NCBI RefSeq assembly: GCF_041807905.1
Contig: NZ_JBGVSA010000016.1
Coordinates: forward strand, 42,713 to 106,712
Reading direction: 5' to 3'
Origin: JBGVSA01 sp041807905
GTDB lineage: Bacteria > Pseudomonadota > Gammaproteobacteria > Burkholderiales > Rhodocyclaceae
Length of the DNA stretch: 64,000 bases
Of this stretch, positions 51,208 to 59,013 are shown piece after piece (the stretch's first letter is position 1; each line of letters begins with the position of its first letter). A program made the position numbers and the translations under genes. The notes below the pieces were generated by a model. That model had not been told where the DNA came from. It saw nothing but the letters and a program-made list of their open reading frames with translations, and ran no database searches.

Positions 51208-51708
51208 ATGGCAGAAACGCGCAAAGTCATCGTGCTGTTCCAGAACACGCAGAGCGCGGACGAAGCGTGCCGGATACTCATGGAAAGCGGTTACGAGGCC
51301 AGCGAAATCAGCATCATCATGAGCGAGCAGACATGTACGCACAGCGTCGGCAAGCTCGACGACCTCGGCCACAAGGCAAAGGTGGGCGGAGTCGTCGGCG
51401 CCTTGGCGGGCGCCGTCGCGGCAACCGGTGCCGCGATTGCGGCACCGGGCATCGGACTGGTCGTTGCCGGCCCGATCGCGGCTGGCGTAGCGGGTGCGGG
51501 AGCTGGCGCAACGCTGGGTAGCCTGATTGGAGGTATCGCGGGCTTCGAGCCGTCTGTCGCGCACACGCACGAGGTCGAACGCGGCATGCGCGCGGGCGGC
51601 GTGGTCATCGGCATCGAACCGCATTCGGACGAAGACGAGGCGCACTTCCGGCAGCGTTGGGCCGATCGTCTGGCCGAGCAATTGATCCAGCAGGTGGCTT
51701 CGACCTGA
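51208..51708 (+). CDS. Glycine-zipper stress-type membrane protein
   Basis: A 166-residue protein. The N-terminal 45 residues (KVIVLFQNTQSADEACRILMESGYEASEISIIM) resemble the 17M general-stress fold, followed by a long glycine/alanine-rich hydrophobic stretch (about 55-115, with GGVVGALAGAVAATGAAIAAPG and AGVAGAGAGATLGSLIGGIAG) typical of glycine-zipper membrane insertion, and a charged tail. It shares the plan of the 49.5 kb gene on the other side of rbgA. The start follows AAAGGAG. No specific function can be assigned. Confidence 0.8.
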   Translation: MAETRKVIVLFQNTQSADEACRILMESGYEASEISIIMSEQTCTHSVGKLDDLGHKAKVGGVVGALAGAVAATGAAIAAPGIGLVVAGPIAAGVAGAGAGATLGSLIGGIAGFEPSVAHTHEVERGMRAGGVVIGIEPHSDEDEAHFRQRWADRLAEQLIQQVAST

Positions 51709-51715
51709 GGGCCGG

Positions 51716-53683
51716 TCACTTGCCCTGCAACAGACGCTCCTCGGCGCGGGCGATTTCGGAGGGAACGCCAAGAATCACCACCACGTCACCGTCGATGAAC
51801 CGGGTGTCGGGCGTGGGGTCGACGGCGCGAATGCCGCGCCGACGCACGGCCGTCACGCGGGCGCCAAGGTCTTCCAGCCCAAGTTCGGCAATGCTGCGGC
51901 CCACACCATAGGCACCCGGCTCGAGCACCAGCGAATGCAAACGCTCCTGCTGGGCGTCGGGTCGATCAGCAGAATCCGAGCCGTGGAAGAAACCCCGCAT
52001 GACGCCATAGCGCTGTGTGCGGATGTCGCGCATGCGGCGGATGACGCGCCCGATCGGCAAACCGATGAGCGTCAGCGTATGAGTGGCAAGCATGATGCTC
52101 GTCTCGAGCATCTCGGGCACCACCTGTGCGGCCCCGCGCTGGATAACCTGCTCCATGTCGCTCTCGTCCACCACGCGGGCGACGATCGGAATATCCGGTC
52201 GGATTGCCTGCACGTGGTGCATCACGCGGAGTGTCGCGCGCACGTCGTTGAACGAGATCACCACAGCGCTTGCACGCGCCAGCCCGGCGGCGATGAGTGT
52301 CTCGCGGCGGGCCGCGTCACCATAGACCACCGTTTCGCCCGCCGCCGCCGCTTCGCGCACGCGATCGGGGTCGAGGTCGAGCGCGACGTAGCCCACGTGT
52401 TCCTGCTCAAGAAAACGGCCGAGGTACTGGCCGGAACGACCGTAGCCGCAGATCAGCACGTGCTGGTCGGTGGCGATCGATTGGGCCGCCACGCGGGTCA
52501 GCTCCATCGATCGCAGCAGCCATTCCGAAGCCACGAAGCGCATGACGATGCGGTCGCTGAACATGACCAGCAGCGGCGCCGCCAGTAGCGACAGCACCAG
52601 CGCGGCGATGACGACCTGCAGGACGGCCGCAGAAATCAGGTTGAAGCCGCTCGCCTGAGTCAGCAACACAAAGCCGAATTCGCCGCCGGCACACAGCCAC
52701 AAGCCCGTGCGCATGGCCGTACCGGCCGATCCTTCGAGCACGCGGGACGCCAGCCACACCACGCCAAACTTGATCAAGAGCAGCGCCAGCAGCAAACCAA
52801 TGACTGCGAGGAAGTGCTGCGCAATTACCGCCACATCGAGGAACATGCCGACCGACACCATGAATAGCCCAAGCAGCACGTCGCGGAACGGTTTGATGTC
52901 TTCTTCCACCTGGTAGCGGTACTCGGTCTCCGAAATCAGCATGCCGGCCATGAAGGCGCCCAGCGCGAGCGACAGGCCAGCCTGTTCGGTGATCCACGCC
53001 AGCGCGAGCGTCACCAGCAGGATGTTGAGCATGAACAGTTCGGACGATTTGCGCTTGGCCACGAGGTGGAACCAGGGCCGCATGAGCCGTTGCCCGAAGA
53101 ACAGCAGCAAGGCCATCACGAATACGACCTTGAACGCAGCCCAGCCCAGGGTTTCGGCCAGCACGTTGGCGGGCTGCGACAGCGCCGGGATCAGGATCAG
53201 CAGGGGCACCACCGCCAGATCCTGAAACAACAGCACGCCAATGACCTGCCGTCCGTGTGGCGCGTCGAATTCCATGCGATCGACCAGCAGCTTGGACAGG
53301 ATGGCCGTCGAGGACATCGACACGGCCCCGGCCACGGCAAAGCTCTCCGCCCGACCCAGCCCGACGATCATGCCGAGCACCGTGACGATGAAGACGGTCC
53401 CGATCACCTGGGCGCCGCCAAGCAGAAACACGATCCGCTTCATCGCAAACAACCGTGGCAGGGAGAACTCCAGCCCGATCGAGAACATCAAAAAGACGAC
53501 ACCGAACTCAGCGAAGTGACGCCCCTGTTCGCTGTCAGGCACCATCGCCGCGGCATGAGGTCCGAGAGCGGCGCCAACCAGCAAGTAAGCAAGGACGGGG
53601 GGCAGGTTGAATGCCCGAAAGACAGCCACGGCCACCACTGCGGCAGCCAGCAGCACCAAGATCAATTCAAGGGTGTCGTACAT
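51716..53683 (-). CDS. Kef-type monovalent cation:proton antiporter (CPA2)
   Basis: A 655-residue inner-membrane antiporter. The first ~385 residues hold about 12 helices with CPA2 motifs (FNLPPVLAYLLVGAALGPHAAAM, MFSIGLEFSLPRLFAMK, GVLLFQDLAVVPLLIL). A TrkA-N/RCK domain follows (about 405-530, nucleotide motif LICGYGRSGQYLGRFLEQE), then a TrkA-C domain (about 560-645). Relatives YbaL and KefB/KefC export K+ in response to electrophiles or pH. There is no KefF/KefG partner nearby, so gating is probably through the RCK domain alone. It ends seven bases from the convergent stress-type gene. Confidence 0.92.
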   Translation of the reverse strand: MYDTLELILVLLAAAVVAVAVFRAFNLPPVLAYLLVGAALGPHAAAMVPDSEQGRHFAEFGVVFLMFSIGLEFSLPRLFAMKRIVFLLGGAQVIGTVFIVTVLGMIVGLGRAESFAVAGAVSMSSTAILSKLLVDRMEFDAPHGRQVIGVLLFQDLAVVPLLILIPALSQPANVLAETLGWAAFKVVFVMALLLFFGQRLMRPWFHLVAKRKSSELFMLNILLVTLALAWITEQAGLSLALGAFMAGMLISETEYRYQVEEDIKPFRDVLLGLFMVSVGMFLDVAVIAQHFLAVIGLLLALLLIKFGVVWLASRVLEGSAGTAMRTGLWLCAGGEFGFVLLTQASGFNLISAAVLQVVIAALVLSLLAAPLLVMFSDRIVMRFVASEWLLRSMELTRVAAQSIATDQHVLICGYGRSGQYLGRFLEQEHVGYVALDLDPDRVREAAAAGETVVYGDAARRETLIAAGLARASAVVISFNDVRATLRVMHHVQAIRPDIPIVARVVDESDMEQVIQRGAAQVVPEMLETSIMLATHTLTLIGLPIGRVIRRMRDIRTQRYGVMRGFFHGSDSADRPDAQQERLHSLVLEPGAYGVGRSIAELGLEDLGARVTAVRRRGIRAVDPTPDTRFIDGDVVVILGVPSEIARAEERLLQGK

Positions 53684-53769
53684 GCAATGAGAAGAGCCGG
53701 CGCCTTCGCGGCAGGTGTGGCGCCTTTGTTATACTGGTGAGTCAGTTTAACCCAGCCCAGCGCGTTCCC
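53684..53769. promoter_or_regulatory. Divergent promoter region of the antiporter and kdsD
   Basis: An 86-base region. A good -10-like hexamer TATACT is at 53730-53735 for kdsD, 35 bases upstream of the ATG at 53770; no strong -35 is seen. Confidence 0.4.
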
Positions 53770-54783
53770 ATGCCGGCCTTTTCCAATTCTTCAGCATATT
53801 CTCCCTACATGCCAAACGGAGAGACGATCGCGTCGCGGGCGCGGCGGGTGCTGAGCATCGAGGCCGACGCGGTTGCCACCCTGGGTTCGCGGCTCGACGA
53901 CAACTTCGATCGGGCCGTCCAGATCATCCTGCAGGCACGGGGCCGGGTCATCGTCAGCGGCGTGGGCAAGTCCGGGCATATCGCTCGCAAGATCGCGGCC
54001 ACGCTGTCTTCGACGGGTACCCCCGCCTACTTCGTCCACCCCTCTGAAGCCGCCCACGGTGATCTCGGCATGATCCAGCCGGACGACGTGGTGATCGCCA
54101 TTTCGAACTCTGGCGCCACCGACGAACTGCTGGTCATCGTGCCCTCAGTCAAGCGCATGGGCGCGCGGCTCATCGCCATGACGGGCCGCGCCGACTCGCC
54201 GCTGGCCCAGTTGGCCGATGCCCATCTCGACGTGGGTGTGGCCGAAGAAGCCTGCCCGCTCAATCTCGCCCCGACCGCCAGCACCACGGCTGCACTCGCC
54301 ATGGGTGATGCGCTGGCCGTCGTGCTGCTCGAAATGCGCGGCTTCGGCGCCGAAGATTTCGCTCGTTCGCATCCTGGCGGCGCCCTCGGTCGTCGACTGC
54401 TCACCCATGTCCGCGACGTCATGCGGACAGGCGACGCGGTACCTGTCGTGGCAGGCACGGCCAGCTTTGCCGACGCCTTGCTGGAGATTTCCCGCAAGGG
54501 CATGGGCATGACGGCCATCTGCGAACAGGACGGCACAGTCGCCGGCATCTTTACCGATGGCGACCTGCGCCGCCTGCTCGAACATGAGCGCGACTTCCGC
54601 ACACTGGCCATTTCCGAAGTCATGCACCGCGCGCCCAAGGCCATCGGCCCCAACGCGCTCGCTACCGAAGCGGCCGAGATGATGGATCGCTACCGCATCA
54701 GCCAGATTCTGGTGGTCGACGGCGACGGCAAACTGGTCGGCGCGCTCAATGCCCACGACCTGATGAACGCCAAGGTCATCTGA
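53770..54783 (+). CDS. kdsD: D-arabinose-5-phosphate isomerase
   Basis: A 337-residue cytoplasmic aldose-ketose isomerase converting ribulose-5-phosphate to arabinose-5-phosphate, the first committed step of Kdo synthesis. A SIS domain (about 45-190; VIVSGVGKSGHIARKIAATLSSTGTPAYFVHPSEAAHGDLGMI) is followed by two CBS repeats (about 215-330). The conserved SHPGGALGRRLLTHVRDVM bridge is present. Start at 53770; an inner ATG at 53809 is possible. The stop overlaps kdsC as TGATG. Confidence 0.93.
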   Translation: MPAFSNSSAYSPYMPNGETIASRARRVLSIEADAVATLGSRLDDNFDRAVQIILQARGRVIVSGVGKSGHIARKIAATLSSTGTPAYFVHPSEAAHGDLGMIQPDDVVIAISNSGATDELLVIVPSVKRMGARLIAMTGRADSPLAQLADAHLDVGVAEEACPLNLAPTASTTAALAMGDALAVVLLEMRGFGAEDFARSHPGGALGRRLLTHVRDVMRTGDAVPVVAGTASFADALLEISRKGMGMTAICEQDGTVAGIFTDGDLRRLLEHERDFRTLAISEVMHRAPKAIGPNALATEAAEMMDRYRISQILVVDGDGKLVGALNAHDLMNAKVI

Positions 54784-55304
54784 TGAATGCTCACCAAAAA
54801 GCGGCGCGCGTACGGTTGATGGCTTTCGATGTCGACGGCGTGCTCACGGACGGCGGCCTGTATTACTCGCCGCGCGGCGACGAACTCAAGCGTTTTTCCG
54901 TGCTTGACGGCCATGGGATGAAGATGCTCCAGAAAGCCGGTGTCGAGGTTGCCATCATCACCGCCCGCAACTCACCGATGGTGGCATTGCGGGCAGAAAA
55001 CCTCGGAATCGTCCGCGTCATACAGGGCGCCCGCGACAAGCGCGCCACGCTGCTCGCCCTGCGCGAGGAACTATCCCTACCGGCGGACGAAACCGGCTAT
55101 ATGGGCGATGACATTGTTGACCTTCCGATTCTGCGTGCCTGCGGTTTCTCGGCCACACCGGCCAACGGCCACGCTTTTGTGAAAGCGCACGTGGATTACA
55201 CCGCCGCGACCGAAGGCGGACACGGGGCGGTGCGCGAGGTATGTGAATTCATTTTGGCCGCGCAAGGCAAGCTCGACGACATGCTCGAGGGCTACCTGCA
55301 ATGA
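54783..55304 (+). CDS. kdsC: Kdo-8-phosphate phosphatase
   Basis: A 173-residue HAD phosphatase that releases Kdo from Kdo-8-phosphate. Motif I is MAFDVDGVLTDGGLYYSPRG, with DxD nucleophile and acid; motif IV is YMGDDIVDLPIL near 104. No cap domain, as in KdsC tetramers. It is coupled to kdsD by TGATG and to lptC by an ATGA overlap. Confidence 0.95.
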   Translation: MNAHQKAARVRLMAFDVDGVLTDGGLYYSPRGDELKRFSVLDGHGMKMLQKAGVEVAIITARNSPMVALRAENLGIVRVIQGARDKRATLLALREELSLPADETGYMGDDIVDLPILRACGFSATPANGHAFVKAHVDYTAATEGGHGAVREVCEFILAAQGKLDDMLEGYLQ

Positions 55305-55870
55305 AACGCCTGTCCTCGCTCTTCCCTCTCATCGTCGTCGCGCTGCTGGCAGGCGCTTCATATTGGCTGCAGTACATCGTCCAGCAGTCGCGGCCGGGTG
55401 GGCTCGGCGTCAATCGGCACGATCCGGACGCATACATCGAACATTTCGAAATCGAGCGCTTCGGTCAGGACGGGCGCTTGCTGTCGCGGCTTTCCGCTCC
55501 CAAGGCACTGCACTATCCCGACAACGACATCGCGGACATGACTACACCGCGCATGGAACTGAACGGAAGCGAACGCGTGACGACGCTGTCCAGCGACCGC
55601 GCCGTGGCCAGCAACACCGAACAGAAAGTCGTCATGACCGGCAACGTGCGCGGCCTGCAGGCAGCGACCGCGGATCGCCCCGAACAGACCTTGAGCACGG
55701 AAGAACTCACCGTGCTCACCGATGACCAGATCGCCATCACCGACAAACCCGTCGTCGTCACCCAAGGTAAATCACGACTCGAAGGGGTTGGCGCCGAATG
55801 GAACAACATTACCGGCGTGCTGAAGATGAATCAGGCGCGCGCCACCATGCCGCCAAAAAAGGGCAAATAA
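55301..55870 (+). CDS. lptC: LPS export protein LptC
   Basis: A 189-residue bitopic inner-membrane protein of the Lpt bridge. One N-terminal helix (about 5-25; SLFPLIVVALLAGASYWL) is followed by a periplasmic beta-jellyroll, with HFEIERFGQDGRLLSRLSAPKALHYPDND near 45-73. It relays LPS from LptBFG to LptA. The start overlaps the kdsC stop. Confidence 0.9.
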   Translation: MKRLSSLFPLIVVALLAGASYWLQYIVQQSRPGGLGVNRHDPDAYIEHFEIERFGQDGRLLSRLSAPKALHYPDNDIADMTTPRMELNGSERVTTLSSDRAVASNTEQKVVMTGNVRGLQAATADRPEQTLSTEELTVLTDDQIAITDKPVVVTQGKSRLEGVGAEWNNITGVLKMNQARATMPPKKGK

Positions 55871-55873
55871 CCC

Positions 55874-56461
55874 ATGAAGCTACCTGTTCTGACCGTCGTC
55901 GCATTGTTGCTGGCCCAGCCCGTTGCGGCGCTCGCCGAGCGCGCTGACCGCGAAAAGCCGGTCAATATCGAAGCCGACAAACTGACCGTCGACGACCGCA
56001 ACAAGGTCCAGACGTTTGAAGGCCGGGTCAAGCTCACGCAGGGCACACTCGTCATCACAGCCGACAAGGTTGTCGTTACGCAGGACGCAGACGGCTTCCA
56101 GAAAGGTGTGGCTACCGGTGGCGCTGGCGGGCTGTCGCGTTTTCGCCAGAAGCGTGAAGGGCGTGACGAGTACATCGAAGGCGAAGCCGAGCGAATCGAT
56201 TACGACGGCAAGACGGACCGCGCCCAACTCTTCCGCCGTTCCTACGTAAAGAGCGGGCGCGATGAAGTCCGCGGCCAGTACATTGAGTACGACGGCGTAA
56301 CGGAGAACTACCTCGTCACCAACGGGCCGAATGCCACCGTTCAACAAGGCGTACCCGAACGCGTCCGGGCAGTGATCCAGCCGAAGAATGCGGCATCCGC
56401 GCCGGTCGCCAGCCCCACGCCCGCAACGCCAGGTTCACCGGCCACGTCCACGGGCAAGTAA
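55874..56461 (+). CDS. lptA: LPS transport periplasmic protein LptA
   Basis: A 195-residue periplasmic beta-jellyroll protein. The signal peptide ends near VAALAER (about residue 20). The OstA-N motif starts with KPVNIEADKLTVDDRNKVQTFEGRVKLTQGTLVITADKVVV. It lies three bases after lptC. The C-terminal tail is rich in Pro, Ala, Ser and Thr. lptB and rpoN, which usually follow in Betaproteobacteria, are missing downstream; a terminator follows instead. Confidence 0.92.
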   Translation: MKLPVLTVVALLLAQPVAALAERADREKPVNIEADKLTVDDRNKVQTFEGRVKLTQGTLVITADKVVVTQDADGFQKGVATGGAGGLSRFRQKREGRDEYIEGEAERIDYDGKTDRAQLFRRSYVKSGRDEVRGQYIEYDGVTENYLVTNGPNATVQQGVPERVRAVIQPKNAASAPVASPTPATPGSPATSTGK

Positions 56462-56480
56462 GGCGGCTTCACCGATGCAC

Positions 56481-56503
56481 AGGCCGCCCACGGGCGGCCT
56501 TTT
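56481..56503 (+). terminator. Terminator after lptA
   Basis: Stem AGGCCGCC/GGGCGGCCT (with CAC in the loop) followed by TTTT, closing the kdsD-kdsC-lptC-lptA operon. Confidence 0.75.
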
Positions 56504-56671
56504 GCTGGCTGGCGCGATCGGTCGAGCTGGATGGTCGGCCTGCGCGCTGCCAGCAGTCCCCGCCCCCTCACATCGGCCACATTTGGCGCGTTGCGACTAT
56601 TGCGATGCACAATATCGATAGCAGAAGACTTAAGCCACTGATTTGAAGACAAGAATTTTCTTATACAGATT

Positions 56672-56686
56672 TTGTGCACCGCACAA
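56672..56686. promoter_or_regulatory. PhaR-like inverted repeat
   Basis: TTGTGC-ACC-GCACAA is a perfect dyad, seven bases upstream of the -35 box of the phasin promoter. PhaR repressors bind TGC-rich dyads before phasin genes in PHA-producing bacteria. A second, degenerate copy (TTGTGCGGCGCATCA) overlaps the expected transcription start at 56726-56740. Confidence 0.5.
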
Positions 56687-56692
56687 TTTTAT

Positions 56693-56720
56693 TTGACAAG
56701 CCAGATCCAAACTCTAGAAT
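56693..56720 (+). promoter_or_regulatory. Sigma-70 promoter of the phasin gene
   Basis: A -35 box TTGACA at 56693-56698 and a -10 box TAGAAT at 56715-56720, separated by 16 bases. Transcription should begin near 56727, with a leader of about 90 bases to the ATG at 56817. Confidence 0.75.
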
Positions 56721-56816
56721 ACGGGTTGTGCGGCGCATCATTTTCACGGATCAGCGCATCCGCGGCGCCGGCAAAGCGCGAAGCGCCATCAACATCCTCA
56801 TTTCAGGAGCTGGAAA

Positions 56817-57386
56817 ATGTACGCCACACCCGAACAATTCGCCGCGACCAACAAAGCCTACGTCGAGACCCTGTTGACCATTGCCAACACGTCCTTCGTC
56901 AGCGCTGAAAAGCTCGCCACCCTCAACCTCAACGCCGCCCGCGCGGTGCTGGAAGACGGCGTGGCCAACGCCAAGTCGCTGCTGGCTGTCAAAGACGCCC
57001 AGGAGCTCGTCAACCTGCAGGCTTCGCTGGCTCAACCGAGCGTTGAAAAGCTGGTTGCCTACAGCCGCCATGTCTATGACATCGCCCATCAGGCTCAGCA
57101 AGAAATCGCCGGCATCCTCGAATCGCAACTGGCCGAAATCAACAAGAACGTTGCCTCCGCACTCGATAAGGCCGCCAAGTCCGCCCCGGCCGGCTCCGAT
57201 GTTGCAGTCGCCGCCGTCAAAAGCGCCCTGGCTGCCGCCAACTCTGCCTACGACAGCATGAACAAGGCTGCCAAGCAGGTTGCCGAAATCGCCGAAGCCA
57301 ACGTGGCTGCCGCGACCAACGCGACCGTCAAGGCCGTCGGCGCTTCTGCCAGCGCTGCCTCCAAGACGAGCAAGAAGGTCGCCTGA
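56817..57386 (+). CDS. phaP: Phasin family protein
   Basis: A 189-residue PHA-granule surface protein. It starts MYATPEQFAATNKAYVETLL and consists of amphipathic helices (ANTSFVSAEKLATLNLNAARAVLEDG, QASLAQPSVEKLVAYSRHVYDIAHQAQQEI), ending in an Ala/Lys-rich tail. It coats polyhydroxybutyrate granules and limits their size. It has its own strong promoter, a PhaR-like site and a terminator, so it is monocistronic. Exact paralogue number cannot be judged. Confidence 0.92.
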   Translation: MYATPEQFAATNKAYVETLLTIANTSFVSAEKLATLNLNAARAVLEDGVANAKSLLAVKDAQELVNLQASLAQPSVEKLVAYSRHVYDIAHQAQQEIAGILESQLAEINKNVASALDKAAKSAPAGSDVAVAAVKSALAAANSAYDSMNKAAKQVAEIAEANVAAATNATVKAVGASASAASKTSKKVA

Positions 57387-57426
57387 GGCGTTACGCTTCA
57401 ATCCTGGCCGTGACGGCCGGGCCATC

Positions 57427-57463
57427 AAAAAACCCGCAGACCGTTCCCGGCTGCGGGTTTTTT
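57427..57463. terminator. Bidirectional terminator between phasin and cinA-like gene
   Basis: Long stem AAAAAACCCGCAG/CTGCGGGTTTTTT between convergent genes. Confidence 0.9.
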
Positions 57464-57482
57464 GTATGTCTTGCGGGAGCAA

Positions 57483-58247
57483 TCAGCGTTTGTCGCGAAC
57501 AACGCTTTCGCGCCATTCATACCCGCGCGCCGTCATCTCGGCCCGCATATCGCGCATAGCTCGGTCTACCGCATCCGGTAGCCCCTTGGCACCCAGTTCG
57601 ATCATGCGACGGCCCCCCTCGCCCGCGAGCGTCGGCAGACTGAAGATGGTCACGCCGAAACGCTCCTGCAACGTAGTCATCAGATCGACAAGATCGCTTT
57701 CTCGTGCGTCGAAGACATCGATGGAGGATTCCGCATGCGGATGCGCGTGATGCAGCGCCCGATAGTGCGTATCGAGCGCCCACGCCATCATCGGCCAGGC
57801 CATCTGCGGGAAACCGGGCAGAAAGTAATGCTCACGGCAAGCGAAGCCTGGGATGCCGTTGTAGGAATTGGGCACGATGTCGCAACCGCTCGGGAACTCC
57901 CCCATCCTGAGACGCTGCGGCGTAGTCTCGTCGCCGAAGCGAGCGCGGATCTCGTGTTCCGCCTGCGGATGCAGCGCCAGCGGAAGGCCAAGCGCTTGCG
58001 CCGCAGCCTGGCGGGTATGGTCGTCGGGGGTGGCGCCAATGCCGCCGAACGAAAACACGACATCGCCGCTGGCAAAGGTGTCGCGCAACGTCTGTACCAG
58101 TCGGGGTCGATCGTCGCCCACGTAGCGCGCCCACGACAATTGCAGTCCCCGTTCGGCAAGCAGGCTGATGGCATGCGCCAGGTGCTTGTCGGATCGCCGT
58201 CCGGATAGGATTTCGTCGCCAATGATGATGACGCCGAAATTGCGCAT
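57483..58247 (-). CDS. CinA-like MoCF-biosynthesis/competence domain protein
   Basis: A 254-residue protein with the MoaB/MogA-like fold (MptbB). Motifs: NFGVIIIGDEILSGRRSDKHLAHAISLLAERGLQ at residues 3-36, GDVVFSFGGIGATPDDHTRQAAAQALGLPL near 70-99, and YFLPGFPQMAWPMM near 138. It lacks the C-terminal deamidase domain of full CinA (about 400 residues), so it is the short form. ATG at 58247 is used; it overlaps the stop of the EI24-type gene as TGATG. Confidence 0.85.
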   Translation of the reverse strand: MRNFGVIIIGDEILSGRRSDKHLAHAISLLAERGLQLSWARYVGDDRPRLVQTLRDTFASGDVVFSFGGIGATPDDHTRQAAAQALGLPLALHPQAEHEIRARFGDETTPQRLRMGEFPSGCDIVPNSYNGIPGFACREHYFLPGFPQMAWPMMAWALDTHYRALHHAHPHAESSIDVFDARESDLVDLMTTLQERFGVTIFSLPTLAGEGGRRMIELGAKGLPDAVDRAMRDMRAEMTARGYEWRESVVRDKR

Positions 58248-58984
58248 CACACGGCCCCTGCTATGCGGCCACGATCACGTCGCAGCCCTTCGAGCAGATA
58301 GTGAACGAACGCCAGCCCCGTGAAGGCAGGCACGAACAGGTTCAAAAAGGGTACGAACGCCAGCACGCCGGCACCGATACCGAGCGCATACACGCCGCCC
58401 TTGCGACGACGCGGCACGTCGCGCAATTCTGTCTTGTCCGCGTGATTCATCAGCGCGTCATAGCGATAGCAGCGTTGGTTGAGCCACGCCGAGAGCAGCA
58501 CCGACAAGACCAGCCCGACCCCTGGTATGAGCCAGAACGGCAGCGTCAGCCCGGCCACCACCAGGAATACCAGCAGTGCCCAGAGTGAGTTGAAGAGGCT
58601 TCCCATCATCGTGCCCCCGTGCCGTTCTTCGAGATCGTCGTAATCCGTGCGCGCCACGCGTTCGAGCATCATCGGCAAGGCGAAGATCGACACCAGGATT
58701 GCCGACGTCACGAACACCAGCGGTACCGCCAGCATGAACAGCAACACATTGACCACGACCGCGATGGTCACGCGACCGCTTTCCTCGTGCGTGAACCAAT
58801 TGCCCACCAGCGGCCAGCCGTCGGCCATGCGGATCAGTGCCGCGGCGGCATCCGTCCAGAAAAAAACCGCCACGCCGACCCAGATGGCAAATGCCAACAG
58901 GCTTGGCCATAGCAGGTGCCAGAAGATGTCAGGCCTGAGCAGGCTACGCAAGGCGCGTCGATACGCGAGAAAAAGACCATTCAT
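58247..58984 (-). CDS. EI24/CysZ-like membrane protein
   Basis: A 245-residue protein with four or more hydrophobic segments (about 20-45, 70-100, 132-165, 195-235). The end KGGVYALGIGAGVLAFVPFLNLFVPAFTGLAFVHYLLEGLRR and the YDDLEERHGGTMMGSLFNSL segment resemble the EI24 family that includes the sulfate transporter CysZ. Whether this one carries sulfate is uncertain. It overlaps the CinA-like gene by one base and lies 29 bases after the FtsX-type permease. Confidence 0.75.
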   Translation of the reverse strand: MNGLFLAYRRALRSLLRPDIFWHLLWPSLLAFAIWVGVAVFFWTDAAAALIRMADGWPLVGNWFTHEESGRVTIAVVVNVLLFMLAVPLVFVTSAILVSIFALPMMLERVARTDYDDLEERHGGTMMGSLFNSLWALLVFLVVAGLTLPFWLIPGVGLVLSVLLSAWLNQRCYRYDALMNHADKTELRDVPRRRKGGVYALGIGAGVLAFVPFLNLFVPAFTGLAFVHYLLEGLRRDRGRIAGAV

Positions 58985-59013
58985 TCGAACGAACCCCGAT
59001 GACTCCGTTGAGA

